Shown here in pieces: positions 46,334 to 58,935 of a DNA stretch of 64,000 nt. The stretch spans positions 193,530 through 257,529 of the forward strand of contig UESW01001793.1 in the NCBI GenBank assembly GCA_900491605.1, in the 5' to 3' direction. Numbering within the stretch: the first letter of the stretch is position 1; the number at the start of each line of letters is the position of its first letter. The notes below the pieces were generated by a model. The model saw only the letters and a list, made by a program, of their open reading frames with translations, did no database searches and had not been told where the DNA came from. This DNA comes from Calamus simplicifolius. Lineage: Eukaryota > Streptophyta > Magnoliopsida > Arecales > Arecaceae. The translations under genes and the position numbers were made by a program.

Positions 46334-49300
46334 CTACGTGGGGAAATCCACCAAGCCTGCTTTCTTTCTACAAGCTTCAACCTTCTTGATAGCTAATGAC
46401 TTTGTCATTATATCTGACCCATTATCATCTGTATGGATCTTCTCCAACAGTAACTGCTTCTCTTCCAGGACCTGTCTGATCCAGTGATAACGCATATCAA
46501 TGTGCTTCGACTTGGAGTGAAAAGTCGGATTCTTGCCCAGGTGAATAGTGCTCTGATTGTCACAATAGACCACATAAGTATCATGTCTAACACCCAGCTC
46601 CTAAAGAAATCTCTTCAGCCACAATATCTCCTTGCATCCTTCTGTCACTGCTATGTACTCGGCCTCTGTGGACGATAATGCAACACACTTCTGTAACTTG
46701 GACTGCCATGAAATTGCACCTCCTGCAAATGTAACCAAGTAACCGGATGTGGACTTCCTAGAGTCAACATCTCCTGCCATATCTGCATCTGTATATGTCT
46801 ATAACACAGGTTCTCCCTGTCCATAACAAAGACTCAAGCTAGTTGTACCTCTCAAGTACCTCATGATCCATTTGACTGCTGCCCAATGCTCCTTTCCTGG
46901 ATTCGCTAGGAACCTGCTCACTAAGCCAACTGCATATGCTAAGTCTGGTCGGTACAGACCATAGCATACATAAGACTACCCACGGCTGAGAAATAAGGGA
47001 CTCTATTCATCTCCTGCTTCTCTTCCTCTGAGGCTGGGCTCTGCTCTGAACTCAGCTTGAAGTGTCCAGCTAGTGGACATGCCACTGACTTGGCATTGCT
47101 CATGCTGAATCTCTGAAGCACCTTCTCTATATATTTCTTCTGGGACAACCATAACCTGCATGCTTGTCTATCCCTGAATACATGCATCCCCAATATTTGT
47201 TCCACTGGCCCCATATCCTTCATATCAAAAGCTTTCCCTAACTCCTTCTTCAGTGTGACAATCTTGCTGGTGTCCTGCCCAACAATCAACATATCATCCA
47301 CATATAAGAGAAGGATGATAAAATCACCTCCAGGGAACCTTCTAATGAAGACGCAATGATCTGTGGTTGTTCTTTTATAACCAACCTGTACCATGAAAGC
47401 CTCAAACTTTTTGTACCACTGCCGGGGTGCCTGCTTGAGACCATACAGACTCTTTCTATGTCTGCACACCATGTGCTCCTTGCCTTTCACCTTGAAACCT
47501 TCATGCTGCTCCATATAGACCTCTTCCTCTAAGTCACCGTGCAAGAATGCTGTCTTCACATCCAACTGCTCTACCTCCATGTTCATGCTAGCTGTCAATC
47601 CTAACACCGTCCTGATTGAGGTCATCTTCACTACTGGAGAAAATATCTCATCGAAATCAACTCCCTTATTTTGTGCAAAGCCCTTCACAACTAGTCGTGC
47701 TTTATATCTAGGCTGTGAGCTTTTCTCTTCTGCCTTTACCTTGTAGACCCACTTGTTTCTGAGTACCTTTCTTCCCTTGGGCCTAGCTACCAAGTCATAT
47801 GTATGATTATGCAGAAGAGAGTCCATCTCCTCCTGCATAGCTCTCTGCCACTGCTCCCGCTGCTCACTGACATGGGCCGCCTCATATGACTCTGGCTCAT
47901 CTGCATCTGTCAACATGATATATTCATGCACTGAATACCGACTAGATGGTTGCCTTGCTCTCGTGGATCTCCTCACCTCTGTCGGTAGCTCCTCCTCAGG
48001 GATCTGAATCTCCTGATCTGTATCCTCAATAGGTGTAGGCTGCTGCTCATCTGCACCCTGTACTGGCTGTTTCTCTGGCTCATCTGCATGAACTGCTGGA
48101 GGACTGACAGGCTCTATATCTACAGGGCCATACATATCTGACTCAGACTGATGCTCTGCCCTCTTGATGTCTTCTATGGTTTGATCCTCATAGAATATGA
48201 CATCTCTGCTCCTGACTACCTTCCTATCAACTGGGTCCCACAGCTTATAGCCAAACTGCTCATCACCAAACCCCAGAAAGATACATTGTCTTGTCTTGTC
48301 ATCTAACTTTGTCCTCTCATCCTTAGGCACATGCACAAATGCCCTGCAGCCAAAAATTCTTAGATAATCATATCTGACATTCTTGCCTGTCCACACCTTC
48401 TCTGGCACCTCTCCATCTAGAGCTGATGAGGGAGATCTATTTATCAAATAACATGCTGTCTGGACTGCCTCCCCCCAAAAGCTCTTGGGCAACTTGGACT
48501 GGGAGAGCATGCACCTGACTCTCTCCACTATTGTCCTGTTCATTCTCTCAGCTACTCCATTCTCCTGTGGAGTCTTTGGCACTGTTTGCTCATGTCTGAT
48601 GCCTTGTGCTCTGCAGTACTAGTGAAAGACTCCTGTGTACTCTCCCCCATTGTCTGTACGAATGCATCTCAACTTCTTTTCTGTCTGCCTCTCCACAAGC
48701 CTGTGAAAAAACTCAAAAACTGCTGCCACCTGGTCCTTGGACTTTAAAACAAAAACCCACACCTTTCTGGAAGCATCATCTATAAATGTGACGAAATATG
48801 AGGCTCCTTCTAAGGTCTTCTCCCTCATGGGTCCACACACATCTGAGTACACTTGCTCCAAAAGGCCAGTCTTCTTCTTGGAGCTACTCTGAAATGTCAC
48901 CCTGTGCTGCTTACCCATCACACAGTGGGTACAATCACTGAGAACTCTGTCCTGTATCTCTGGTAAGACCCCTGCCCTGACGAGAGTTTGCAATCCCTTT
49001 CCGCCAATATGGCCTAATCTCTTGTGCCACAAATCTGCAGTATCATGCTCTGCTGTGCATACCTCTCCCCTAACCAAACTGGACTGTAACTTGTATATTG
49101 TGCATGATTTCTGTCCTTTGGTAATCACCATAGCACCTTTGATTAACTTCCATTGATCTCCCCCAAACTGGCTAACATATCCCTCTTCATCTAGCTTGCC
49201 TGCTGAGATGAGATTCATCCTGAGATCTGGAACATGTCTGACCTCTTGAGTATCAATCTGCTGCCTTCACGGGTCTGGACCACTACTTCTCCTATCCCAC

Positions 49301-50297
49301 ATATTTTGGAAACACCATTGTTTCCCATTCAGATCACACCAAGATCACCTATCCTGTAGGATGTGAAGAACTCTCTCCTGGGTGTGGCATGATAAGAAGC
49401 TCCAGTATCCACCACCCAATCAACCTGATTTGATGTGGTGGCTAAGCACTGATCAACACATTCTGTAAATAGAATGATGTCTTCTCCTGAGGCAACTGCT
49501 GCTACCTCTCTATCTTTCTTATCTTCTGCCTTACCGTCTTCATTGTTCTTCTTCTTTAGCAGTCTACATTCACTTTTGTAGTGTCCTTTCTTATGACAAT
49601 GGTAGCATTCGATTTCCTTCCTTGGTCTGGATTTGCTTCTGCCTCTGTTGTTTTCTTTTCTAGTAAACTGTCTCCCTCTGCCCTCTATGACAAGTACATC
49701 TATCTGTGTTTGAGACTCTCCAGTTCCCTTCCTTTTTTCCTCCTCATTAAGCAAGCTGCTAGTAGCCTGACTCATGGTGATAACTCCATCAGGGGCGGAG
49801 TTACTCAATGACACCACCAGTGTCTCCCAACTATCAGGTAGAGAACTCAACAACAGGAGTGCCTGAAGTTCATCTTCCATAAGCATCTTCATTGTGGCCA
49901 GCTGATTCACAATGCTCTTCATCTCATTTAGGTGCTTTGCAATTGATTTTCCTGGCTTGTACTTCAGATTTACAAGCTTTCTGATTAAGTATGCTTTATT
50001 TCCGGCAGTTTTCCTCTCATACAACCCTTCTAACTTCTTCCATAGTTCATAGGCTGAGGTTTCATTTGAAATATGATGGAATACTGTGTCATCCACCCAT
50101 TGCCTGATGACACTGATTGCTTTTCTATCCATAGTAGCCCAATCTTCATCATCATATTTTTCTGGCTTCTCTCCCATCTTCTCAATCGGCTTGGCTAAAT
50201 CTTTGCAATACAAGAGATCCATCATCTTTGGTTTCCAAATCAACCAATTACTGCCATTGAGACTAATCATCCTGCTAGTATTAGTGGTAGAATCCAT
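46334..50297 (-). pseudogene. gag-pol of Tork element 1
   Basis: A start at 50295-50297 (MDSTTNTSRMISLNGSNW) is preferred over an upstream ATG that falls inside the LTR. Order: gag with a UBN2-like domain, CCHC knuckle CYHCHKKGHYKSEC (about 49565-49607), protease DWVVDTGASYHAT (about 49385-49420), GAG-pre-integrase LWHKRLGHIG, integrase core YSDVCGP and FVTFIDDASRKVWVF, RTDNGGEYTG, then ENGVAERMNRT, RT with FLHGDLEEEVYMEQ and LLYVDDM (near 47300), and the RNase H end CDNQSTIHLGKNP. It is broken by frame changes near 49230-49330, a TAG at 48616-48618 and a 1-base shift near 46950. Confidence 0.9.
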
Positions 50298-50354
50298 CTG
50301 TGGCACGCTCAAATAATTTGTTCTGGGCTTGCAACCTTGCTCTGATACCATAAT

Positions 50355-50997
50355 TGTTGGGAATACACCCTCAATCACCCTTGGAACAAATATGCGTGCA
50401 CAATCACAGAAAAATATACCGATCTACCACAATCACAGAATATGCGGAATAAAAATAAACACCACACAAAAACACCAAATTTACGTGGAAAACCCCTCCA
50501 ATGTGAAAGGAAAAACCACGGGGCAAATTCCGAGAGCACTTCACTAATCTTAACAAAAGATTACAACTTTTCTCCTATTTATTTATTTTTTTTTTTGCCC
50601 AAAAATCAGGAAACACTTCGAACTTAAAATAATAGTGATGTGGGTACAAGAAGGATCTCACCAATGTGTGGTTTCTCTTCTGTGCCCCCAAATCTGCTCT
50701 CAGACTCGTCCGTATCGACCTCCTGAGGTTGCACAGGATTTCTCCCAAGCCTGGGCTTCTCTGGATCTCTCTCAGGCCGCACACCGCTCTCTCCCCCCAA
50801 TCTGGGATTTTTCTTCTCTCGTATCTTTCACATACGGATCTCTCTCCCCCTACTTTATTTCCGGGTTTGTTTTTCCTTTTTGAAAACAGCTCCGTAACAA
50901 ACTATGATGCAGTTTGTTATCATGGGCTCCGTAACAAACTGTGATGCAGTTTGTTATCATGGGCCGGTTCCCTTCCCATGTGGAGGGAGCACCCACA
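50355..50997 (-). repeat. 5' LTR of Tork element 1
   Basis: Partner of 45683-46316; about a dozen differences by eye, plus a longer T-run near 50580-50597. Confidence 0.9.
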
Positions 50998-51002
50998 TGT
51001 CC

Positions 51003-51601
51003 ACCTCCATTCCTCTTAATCCTCTTCTGGCAGCCTCTTCAACTTCTTTTGTGCAAACCTGCATGTTGACTGGCTCTGATGGCAATAAAAATATTTTAGA
51101 TCTTATCATCATTAACATCTAAAATGGTTATTGCAAGACAGATATCCCCATGGTCATGCAACAACATAAGCGGAGGTTTATTTGTTGGTAGTCCAAGTAA
51201 AAGTGCGATCAGCAAAACAATTAGGGAAGAGATGATGCAAACTTAGCTACATGTTTTCTATCAGTTATGTATTTGGAATGCTTTCTAGAACATTAATTTA
51301 TAGTCAGATTTGCAATGATGGAGCAACCCATAACCTAATTGGTAGAGATTAATTTGATATTGGAACTGCTTTGACTGGTATTAATTTGATCATACTAGTG
51401 TATTCTATTGGTTTTGATGGTACTAGTGTTAATTTATTTGTACATGCCCTTTGTTGCTGCATTTCTAGATGCTATTGGACGATGCTATTTACTAGTTTGG
51501 GATCAAGGTGGTGGTTGTTGTATGAAATGATGCAATTCGCTTGCTCACAAGAGTAAACCTATGGATAGGTTTATCAGTTACTTGAAAGGCAAGGAAAGAA
51601 T
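51003..51601. other. duplicated spacer between the two Tork elements
   Basis: Continuation of copy 2, matching 40020-40860. The Tork element 2 target site (AGAAT) lies at its right end. No gene seen. Confidence 0.6.
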
Positions 51602-52080
51602 TGTTAGGGTTTAGACCTTGATGAATAGCAATGGGATTCCCCGTTGAACAAGAACTAGAACTAAGGATTTCTAATCCTGTTAGGTTTAGACCTTGATGAA
51701 TAGCAATGGGATTCCCCGTTGAACAAGAACTAGAACTAAGGATTTCTAATCCTGTTAGGTTTACTTCTTGAAAAGGAGGAAGATGGGGAGGAGAAAGAAA
51801 GGGCTGCCGCCCTATGATGAGAGAAGGGAATTTTTGGGAGAAAAGAATCTGTTCTCTATTTCATCCAAACCCTAGAGACTAGAGTTTAAATACATCCACG
51901 AAGTGGGCCAGGCCCAGACTCAACAAAAAAAAAACTCCCATGGACTAAACCAATGAGATTAAACTAATCCCCAAGCCCGTGTACACCCGTGACTTGATTT
52001 AATCTCAACCCTTGGACTCAAACCCAGCCCAATACAAGTTAGCCCACCTGGGCCTTGATAGCACCACACCAGGCCCAACA
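51602..52080 (-). repeat. 3' LTR of Tork element 2, with internal 75-bp duplication
   Basis: TTAGACCTTGATGAATAGCA begins at 51611 and again at 51686; the two 75-bp copies are practically identical. The partner LTR has the same duplication, so it existed before this insertion. Confidence 0.9.
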
Positions 52081-52133
52081 ATCTCCACCTTGGTGCTTTC
52101 AAGGCCTCAGCACATCCACTGTGTCCATCAGCT

Positions 52134-55100
52134 TTAACAACGAAATACACTTTGAAAACTATCCCGTGGAAGAACCTTAGTCAGTGCATCTGCTGGATTT
52201 TCTTTGGTGTGTACCTTCACCAGCTCCACCTCACCATCTTCCACCAGCTCTCTGATCCTGTGGTATCTGAGGTCAATGTGCTTCGTCCTGGCATGATAGA
52301 CTGCATTCTGCGCAAGCATCAGAGCACTCTGGCTGTCACTATGCACCTGGACAACCTTCTGATCAAGTCCCATCTCCAGCATCAAGCCCTTCAGCCAAAG
52401 AGCTTCCTTTGCTGCCTCTGTGATACCTATGTATTCTGCCTCCGTGGTAGATAAGGCTGTGATGGGCTGCAGACATGATCTCCACGATACTGGACCACCA
52501 AACAGGCTGAACACAAAGCCTGTTGTGGATCTCCTAGTGTCCACATCTCCACCAAAGTCTGCATCCACATACCCATATAACTGCCCACGAGCCTCCTTGG
52601 ATAAGTTGGATCTCTCAGCATCTTCTTGCTGTCCATAGCAAATACCAACCCAACTGTACCTACCAAGTACCTGAAGATTTCCTTCAGTGCTCGCCAGTGC
52701 TCCCTACCAGGCTGCGCCTTGAACCTGCTCACCTGGCTCACTGCATGGGCTATGTCTGGCCTACAACATACCATGGCATACATAAGGCTCCCAACACCAG
52801 AAGCATATGGTACCTTCTCCATCTCCTGAGCCTCCACCTCAGTCTGTGGTGACATGGTCTTCGATAAGGAAAAATGTGCTGCCAAAGGTAGTGCTGTCGG
52901 TTTGGCATCCTTCATCCCATATCACTCCAGAATCCTTTTAATGTAGCCACCCTGACTCAGATGCAGCACACCCTTGGATCTATCTCTGATGATTTCCATC
53001 CCTAGGATCTTCCTAGCTGGCCCCAGATTCTTCATCTCAAACTCCCGAGACAAAGCTATCTTCAGTTCCTGTACAACCTTCTTACTCTTGCATGCTATCA
53101 GCATGTCATCTACATACAAGAGTAAGTACATCCTAGACCCATCATCCAGAGATTTAACATACACACAAGAATCATACTCACACCTGAAAAGTCCAATGCT
53201 CCTAACATAAGTGTCAAATCTCTTGTACCACTGCCTCGGCGACTGCTTCAGCCCATACAGAGATTTCTTCAGCAACAGACTTTCCCATTTGATCTTGGTT
53301 CTCTAAACCCTGGTGGCTGCTCCATGTAGATGCTCTCCTCCAAATGACCATGGAGGAATGTTGTCTTCACATCCATCTGCTCCAGCTCCAAGTCCTGAGC
53401 TGCTACAATACTCAATAATAGTCTGATGGAAGTGTGCCTGACAACTGGAGAAAATATCTCACCATAATCGATGCCTTCTTTCTGAGAGTATCCTTTGGCC
53501 ACTAGTCTTGCCTTATACCTGATACCCTCTTGTTCTGAAGCTCCTTCCTTGCGCTGATAAACCCATTTACAACCAATGGGTTTCTTTCCTTGTGGCAGCT
53601 GGACCACCTGCCACGTATTATTGCTGTGAAGAGACTGCATTTCCTCTGCCATAGCATGGATCCACCTATCTCTATCCTGACTTTCCATAGCCTCATCATA
53701 GGTGAAAGGGTCTCCATTCGCTGTCACCAGGGCATATGACAACGAATCCTCAAAGCCGTATCGAACTGATGGTCGCACATTCCTCCTGGGCCTTTGCTGT
53801 GCGATCCCAGTATCAGTCCCCTGTCCAGCTGCATCCTGCTGAACTCCCTGGCTTCTACCCCCTCTGTCAGTCCTCTCCACCTGAATCTCAAATCCTCCTG
53901 GTCCACTAGCAAATGGCACAACTGTATAGGAGGTTGTCTGACTAGTGTTACCGTGTTCTATCTCCTGTAGTCCCTGCTGTGCATCCATGCCACTTCTGTT
54001 CTGGAGGATTGAGCTCTCATCAAAGGTTACATCTCTGCTGATGACAACCTTCTTCTCCAAGGGGTCCCATAGCCGATACCCTTGACTTCTCGCGGGTAGC
54101 CTAGGAACACCATCTTCTTAGACCTGGCATCCAACTTACTCCGCTCCCCAGCTCCAACATGCACATATGCTGTGCATCCAAACACCCTTAGATGGTTTAG
54201 GCTTGTCTTCCTTCCAGACCATATCTCCTCTGGAATGTCTCCATCTAACCTGGGTGCGGTGACCGATTGACCAAGTAGCTAGCTGCATCTACTGCGTCAA
54301 CCCAGAACATCTTTGGAAGCCCTGCCTGCAGCCTTAAGCATCTTGCCTTTTCCAATAGTGTTCTGTTCATCCTCTCAGCCACCCCATTCTGTTGAGGAGT
54401 TCCCATCACCGAGAAGTGCCTTCTGATGCCCCACTCCTCACAAAAAATCTGGAACTCCCTGCTGGTGTATTCCCCGCCATTATCAGACCTCAGACACTTC
54501 ACACTTTTACCCTGCTCCTTCTCCACCTTAGCCTTCCAGATTTTGAACTTGGTGAAGACCTCTGATTTCTCCTTCATAAAGTAGATCCACAGCTTCCTTG
54601 AGAAATCATCTATCAGGGTCATAAAGTATCTGACCCCATTCCTTGCAGAAACTGGGGCTGGTCCCCAGACATCTGTGTGTACTAACTCCAGGGGTTCAGC
54701 ACTCCTAGCTGTGCTGACTGAGAACTGTACTCTCCTCTGCTTTCCCATCTGACAAGGCTCACAGATCTCCATATCTCCGCTACTCAAGTCTGGAAGCAGA
54801 CCTCTCTTGCTCAGTTCTTTCATCCCCTTGTCTCCCATGTGGCCCAGGCGTAATGCCACATCCTGTACACATCCCGGGGATCTTGCTCCACAGCTGCCAC
54901 CTCAGATTTCACAGTCATCACAGAGCCCTCCATCTTGTATAGATTATTTTCCAGCCTCCTCCCTCATCACCACCATGGCTCCATTGGAGATGTTCAGAAC
55001 TCCACTCCTGGCACGACTGCTGAAGCTGTATCCAGTCCGCTCCAAGTACCCCAGTGATACTAGATTCTTCTTGAGTTCTGGAACATGCTTCACACTGGTA

Positions 55101-56137
55101 AGAGTGCGCACCATACCATCAAACATCCTCACCCTCACTGTGCCAATACCTGCCACCTTGCAAGGGTGATTATCTCCAAGAGTCACATTCCCCTCCTCAA
55201 CCTCTGTGTAAGTACTGAACCACGACCGGTTGGGAGTGTAATGATGAGAACAGGCTGAATTCAAGGTCCACATCTCTGTGCTATGCCTGTGATCATCTGA
55301 TACAACCAAGAGATCATCCTCCACCTCCTGATCTGCAACTGTACTCACAGACTCAGATCCTCCTTTTTCTCCCTTCTGATTTTTCCACTTAGGACAATTC
55401 TTCTTAAAATGTCCTACCTCTCCACACTTATAGCACTTCAGCTCTCTCTTGCCTTTCCTGGACTTTGATCGTCCTCCAGACTTACTTCTGTCCCTGCCCC
55501 TACCTCTGCCTGTCCTTTCCCCAACTGATAGACCCTCCTGGGGAACAGCTTCCTTGGTCATCTTCTCCCTCTGCTCATTCGTCCGAAGCACTGAGACAAT
55601 ATCTTCATAAATTAATGTCTCCTTCCCATAGAGCAGTGTTGTGACCAATGAGTCATAAGACGTGGGCATTGAACATAAAAGCAGAAGTGATTTATCTTCT
55701 TCCTCCATCTTGACCCCAACATTCAGAAGTTCATTGCTCATCTAGTCGAATATATGGATGTGACCCAGCACATCTCCACCTTCTGACATCCGAAGGCTGT
55801 AGAGGCGCTTCTTCAACATCAACTTGTTGCACATATTCTTTCCCATATAGAGGGTGTGCAACTTCGTCCAGAGTCTCTTCGGGGTCTTCTCCTCCAGCAC
55901 TGAATAGAGGACTGAATCCGCCAGACAGCCCCTGATCATTGAACATGTCTTCTTCTCCAATGAAATCCACTGCTTGTCTGTCATCCCATCTGGCCTTTCC
56001 TCCAAAGCCAAATCTAAACCCTGCTGCACAAGGAGGTCCTCTACCCAGACTTTCCACATGGAGAAACTTCCCTTCCCATCAAACTTCTCAACCTCTATTT
56101 TTATGCTACTCCCCATGGCCAATTTCAAAAATAGCAC
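52134..56137 (-). pseudogene. gag-pol of Tork-like element 2
   Basis: Gag starts near 56137 or at the internal MGSSIKIEVEKFDGKGSFSM, and continues after a frame change to 54944-55741 with knuckle CYKCGEVGHFKKNC and a protease with LNSACSHHYTP where D-S/T is usual. Integrase at 54245-54859 has RLGHMGDKG, VHTDVWGP, CLRSDNGGEYTS and NGVAERMNRT. RT has KPIGCKWVYQRK and LEQMDVKTTFLHG at 53269-54060 and LLYVDDMLIACK at 52922-53275. RNase H at 52134-52568 has STTEAEYIGITEAAKEALWL. Breaks: frame changes near 54230, 53270 and 52560, and a TGA at 52919-52921. Confidence 0.9.
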
Positions 56138-56244
56138 AAAAAAATTTTATAAAATAGAGAAGTACCTTGACGAGATTCTGTTGAAATTATTTCAACTCCT
56201 TAAAGGCCTCCAGATTACTCCTTGAACCAGGCTCTGATACCACT

Positions 56245-56722
56245 TGTTAGGGTTTAGACCTTGATGAATAGCAATGGGATTCCCCGTTGAACAAGAACTA
56301 GAACTAAGGATTTCTAATCCTGTTAGGTTTAGACCTTGATGAATAGCAATGGGATTCCCCGTTGAACAAGAACTAGAACTAAGGATTTCTAATCCTATTA
56401 GGTTTACTTCTTGAAAAGGAGGAAGATGGGGAGGAGAAAGAAAGGGCTGCCGCCCTATGATGAGAGAAGGGAATTTTTGGGAGAAAAGAATCTGTTCTCT
56501 ATTTCATCCAAACCCTAGAAACTAGAGTTTAAATACATCCACGAAGTGGGCCAGGCCCAGACTCAACAAAAAAAAACTCCCATGGACTAAACCAATGAGA
56601 TTAAACTAATCCCTAAGCCCGTGTACACCCGTGACTTGATTTAATCTCAACCCTTGGACTCAAACCCAGCCCAATACAAGTTAGCCCACCTGGGCCTTGA
56701 TAGCACCACACCAGGCCCAACA
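56245..56722 (-). repeat. 5' LTR of Tork element 2
   Basis: Partner of 51602-52080 with the same 75-bp internal duplication. It lies three bases from the PBS. Confidence 0.9.
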
Positions 56723-56727
56723 AGAAT

Positions 56728-58477
56728 CTCAAAAGATTATTTGCGCTTGCCAACCTCATAATTTGTTAAAAATCTTTGTTAAATGAAACCATCCCGGTGA
56801 AGTTTGAGGGTTACATATATGATTAGAACCATAAAAAAAACTGAGCTTGGTGACTATTTCATTTCAAAATGAGTCCATTTCTCTGATTCGAGTGATTTAA
56901 TAAACATGTGCAATTAAATGACACCTAACCTTCTAATTCAAAACCATTCAAGAGTATCTCATACAAATTAGCGGACAGAAGTTGAAGAAAAAGTTTAGTT
57001 CCTTGAGTTTGAGAATTCCCAGGAAATTATTTTCATGCTGATATTAAATGAATAAAAGGTGAGAGATTTGGAAGCAAACTTTTATTTCATGATTAAATAT
57101 GAATGTGCAATAAACCTTCTCCATGAGCAGATAACGAATTTAAGGCCAACTAGGAGCTTAGAGATAATTTTTTGTTGATATCTGAACTCAAATAAATGGA
57201 GTGCAGCAGGCATTTGTCGACTTTATATGGCATTGTAAGCTAGGAATGCAAAAGTAATTTAAGATTCAAAAAAAAAAGAAAAGAAAAGAAAAGGGATGGG
57301 ATAGATATTTTTTATCAAGGTTCTTCAAATCAAGCAACTAGGGCTTCATCTCTCCTCCTCCATCCCCTTCCATCGTCTCCAAGGGGAGACCTCTTTACTC
57401 ATTCTTATTAGACACCTAATTTTGCTATATACATTGGATTTTGAAATCATACAGGTTTGAGCTTAATTCTGCTCTTTCCAATCAGGCCTTTTGCAGACAT
57501 ATTAGAATTCAAAAGAAGCTGGATGTTACTTGGTCTTGATGTCAAACGTCGTCGGAAAGATTCAACTTCATTGAGATGTTAAAGACCTCCTTACCTCTCC
57601 AAGTCATTAAAGACCTGCTTCTTCCAACTTGTAGCCATTGTTTTCAATGTACTCTACCAACTTTGCAATTTCACAACTAGAGTGTCCCAGGAAACATGAC
57701 TCTTTGGTTCATGGTTCTAGAAATATACGTCGTTATCTTTCCATATTTTCCCTAGTAAAACAATAGAAAAGTTGGCTCTTTTTTAATAAAAAAAGACATG
57801 ACTTGGAAAAGGACCATGGTTTCTGGAATTAGTTTGAATACACGACTGAGCAATGCTTGACTTATTAAATGGATGGATACAGTCTGCGCGTGCCTTAAAC
57901 GTCTATTTATTTAATACATCATATGTGCAAAATTTATAGTCTCCAGTCAGGACCATTTTCTTGTTCTAATGGTATTTTCCATCATGCTCTCCACTTTTGT
58001 AAGTCAACAACACTGTTCTTTTGAACAACGAGTACCGTCAAAGTTTTTTTCCTTTCTCTAGAAGTTGATTTTATTCTAAACACTATTGATCCATGACTTG
58101 GCAGCAGTTCTGTGCTTTGTTAGCTGCCCTTGGACAACCAAATAATGAGAATAAATTCAAATATTAGATAAGTTACCCCCACAAACACGGTGGATATCTT
58201 TCAGATATCTTGTTCTGATGTTGCCTGGCAGAATTGATTGAAGATGGACTTCGTGGCCTAAATTTAGTTGTCCTTTCCTGTGGTGCCCCTCCTAATTATT
58301 TCACATCGGATAATTGGGAGTTGGTTAAGTGGTTTATATGTAGTAAAGCAAGAAGGACAAGACACAAATTGGATTCCTTTTTGGGCTGTGGTGGCTCAAG
58401 TTGGTTGGTGTGGACCTTATCCGTTTTGCTTTCCCGTAACAAAACGGACCCGTGGGCCCGGATTGTTACCGTCTATA
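56728..58477. other. copy 2 spacer; 57060-58477 absent from copy 1
   Basis: 56728-57060 matches 40862-41205. The rest is unique in the window, has no recognisable gene, and ends in a short frame (58234-58491) without family features. Confidence 0.5.
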
Positions 58478-58935
58478 ATTCCAAGCTTTAACTAGAGGAT
58501 TGGGGTGACCAAGCTTGTTGTATTTCTTGGTCTTCTCTGAAGTGATGAATCTGGATAATTCTAAGCTTAACTAGAGGTTGGGATGACCAAGCTTCTTGTA
58601 TTTCTTGGCCTTCCTTCTCTAAAGTGATGAAACCTACCCTAAATAATTCCAAGCTTAACTAAAGGGTTGGGGTGACCAAGCTTCTTGTACTTCTTGATCT
58701 TCTATGAAGTGATAAGACCTACACTAAATAATTTCAAGCTTAACTAGAGGGTTGAGGTAGCTAAGCTTCTTATAATTTTTGACATTCTTTGAATTGATGA
58801 GACCTACCCTAAATAATTCCAAGTTAAACTAAAGGGTTGGAGTGACCAAGCTTCTTGTCTTTTTTGGTATTCTCTAAAGTGATGAGACCTACCCGAGATA
58901 ATTTCTAACTTAATTAGAGGGTTAGGATGACAATA
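58478..58935. repeat. short minisatellite array, about 5 copies of the 85-bp unit
   Basis: Same unit as at 41215-43560 (AATTCCAAGCTT, GGGTTGGGGTGACCAAGCTT, TATTTCTTGGTCTTC, AGTGATGA). Units start near 58539, 58619, 58705, 58792 and 58876. Its position within the duplication is equivalent. Confidence 0.9.

Larger units (their letters stand above)
45683..50997 (-). mobile_element. Tork-type (Tnt1-like) Ty1/copia element 1
   Basis: LTRs 45683-46316 and 50355-50997 (TGTTGGG...CCCA(A)CA), target duplication TGTCC (45678-45682 and 50998-51002), PBS GCTCTGATACCA at 50339-50350, and a PPT on the minus strand opposite 46317-46331 (GAGAGGGGGAGATAT). The 5.3-kb minus-strand element carries gag, protease, integrase, RT and RNase H in copia order. 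The LTRs are about 98 percent alike by eye. Confidence 0.95.
51602..56722 (-). mobile_element. Tork-like Ty1/copia element 2
   Basis: LTRs 51602-52080 (479 bp) and 56245-56722 (478 bp), TGTTAGGG...GCCCAACA, target duplication AGAAT (51597-51601 and 56723-56727), PBS GCTCTGATACCA at 56231-56242, PPT side at 52081-52093. The LTRs differ at about four sites, so insertion is recent. Despite that, the coding region carries several frameshifts and a stop. Confidence 0.95.

Noticed and set aside
58234..58495. Plus-strand frames of 75-85 codons as a gene
   Set aside because: Two overlapping frames on the same strand, no domain, and they run into the minisatellite.
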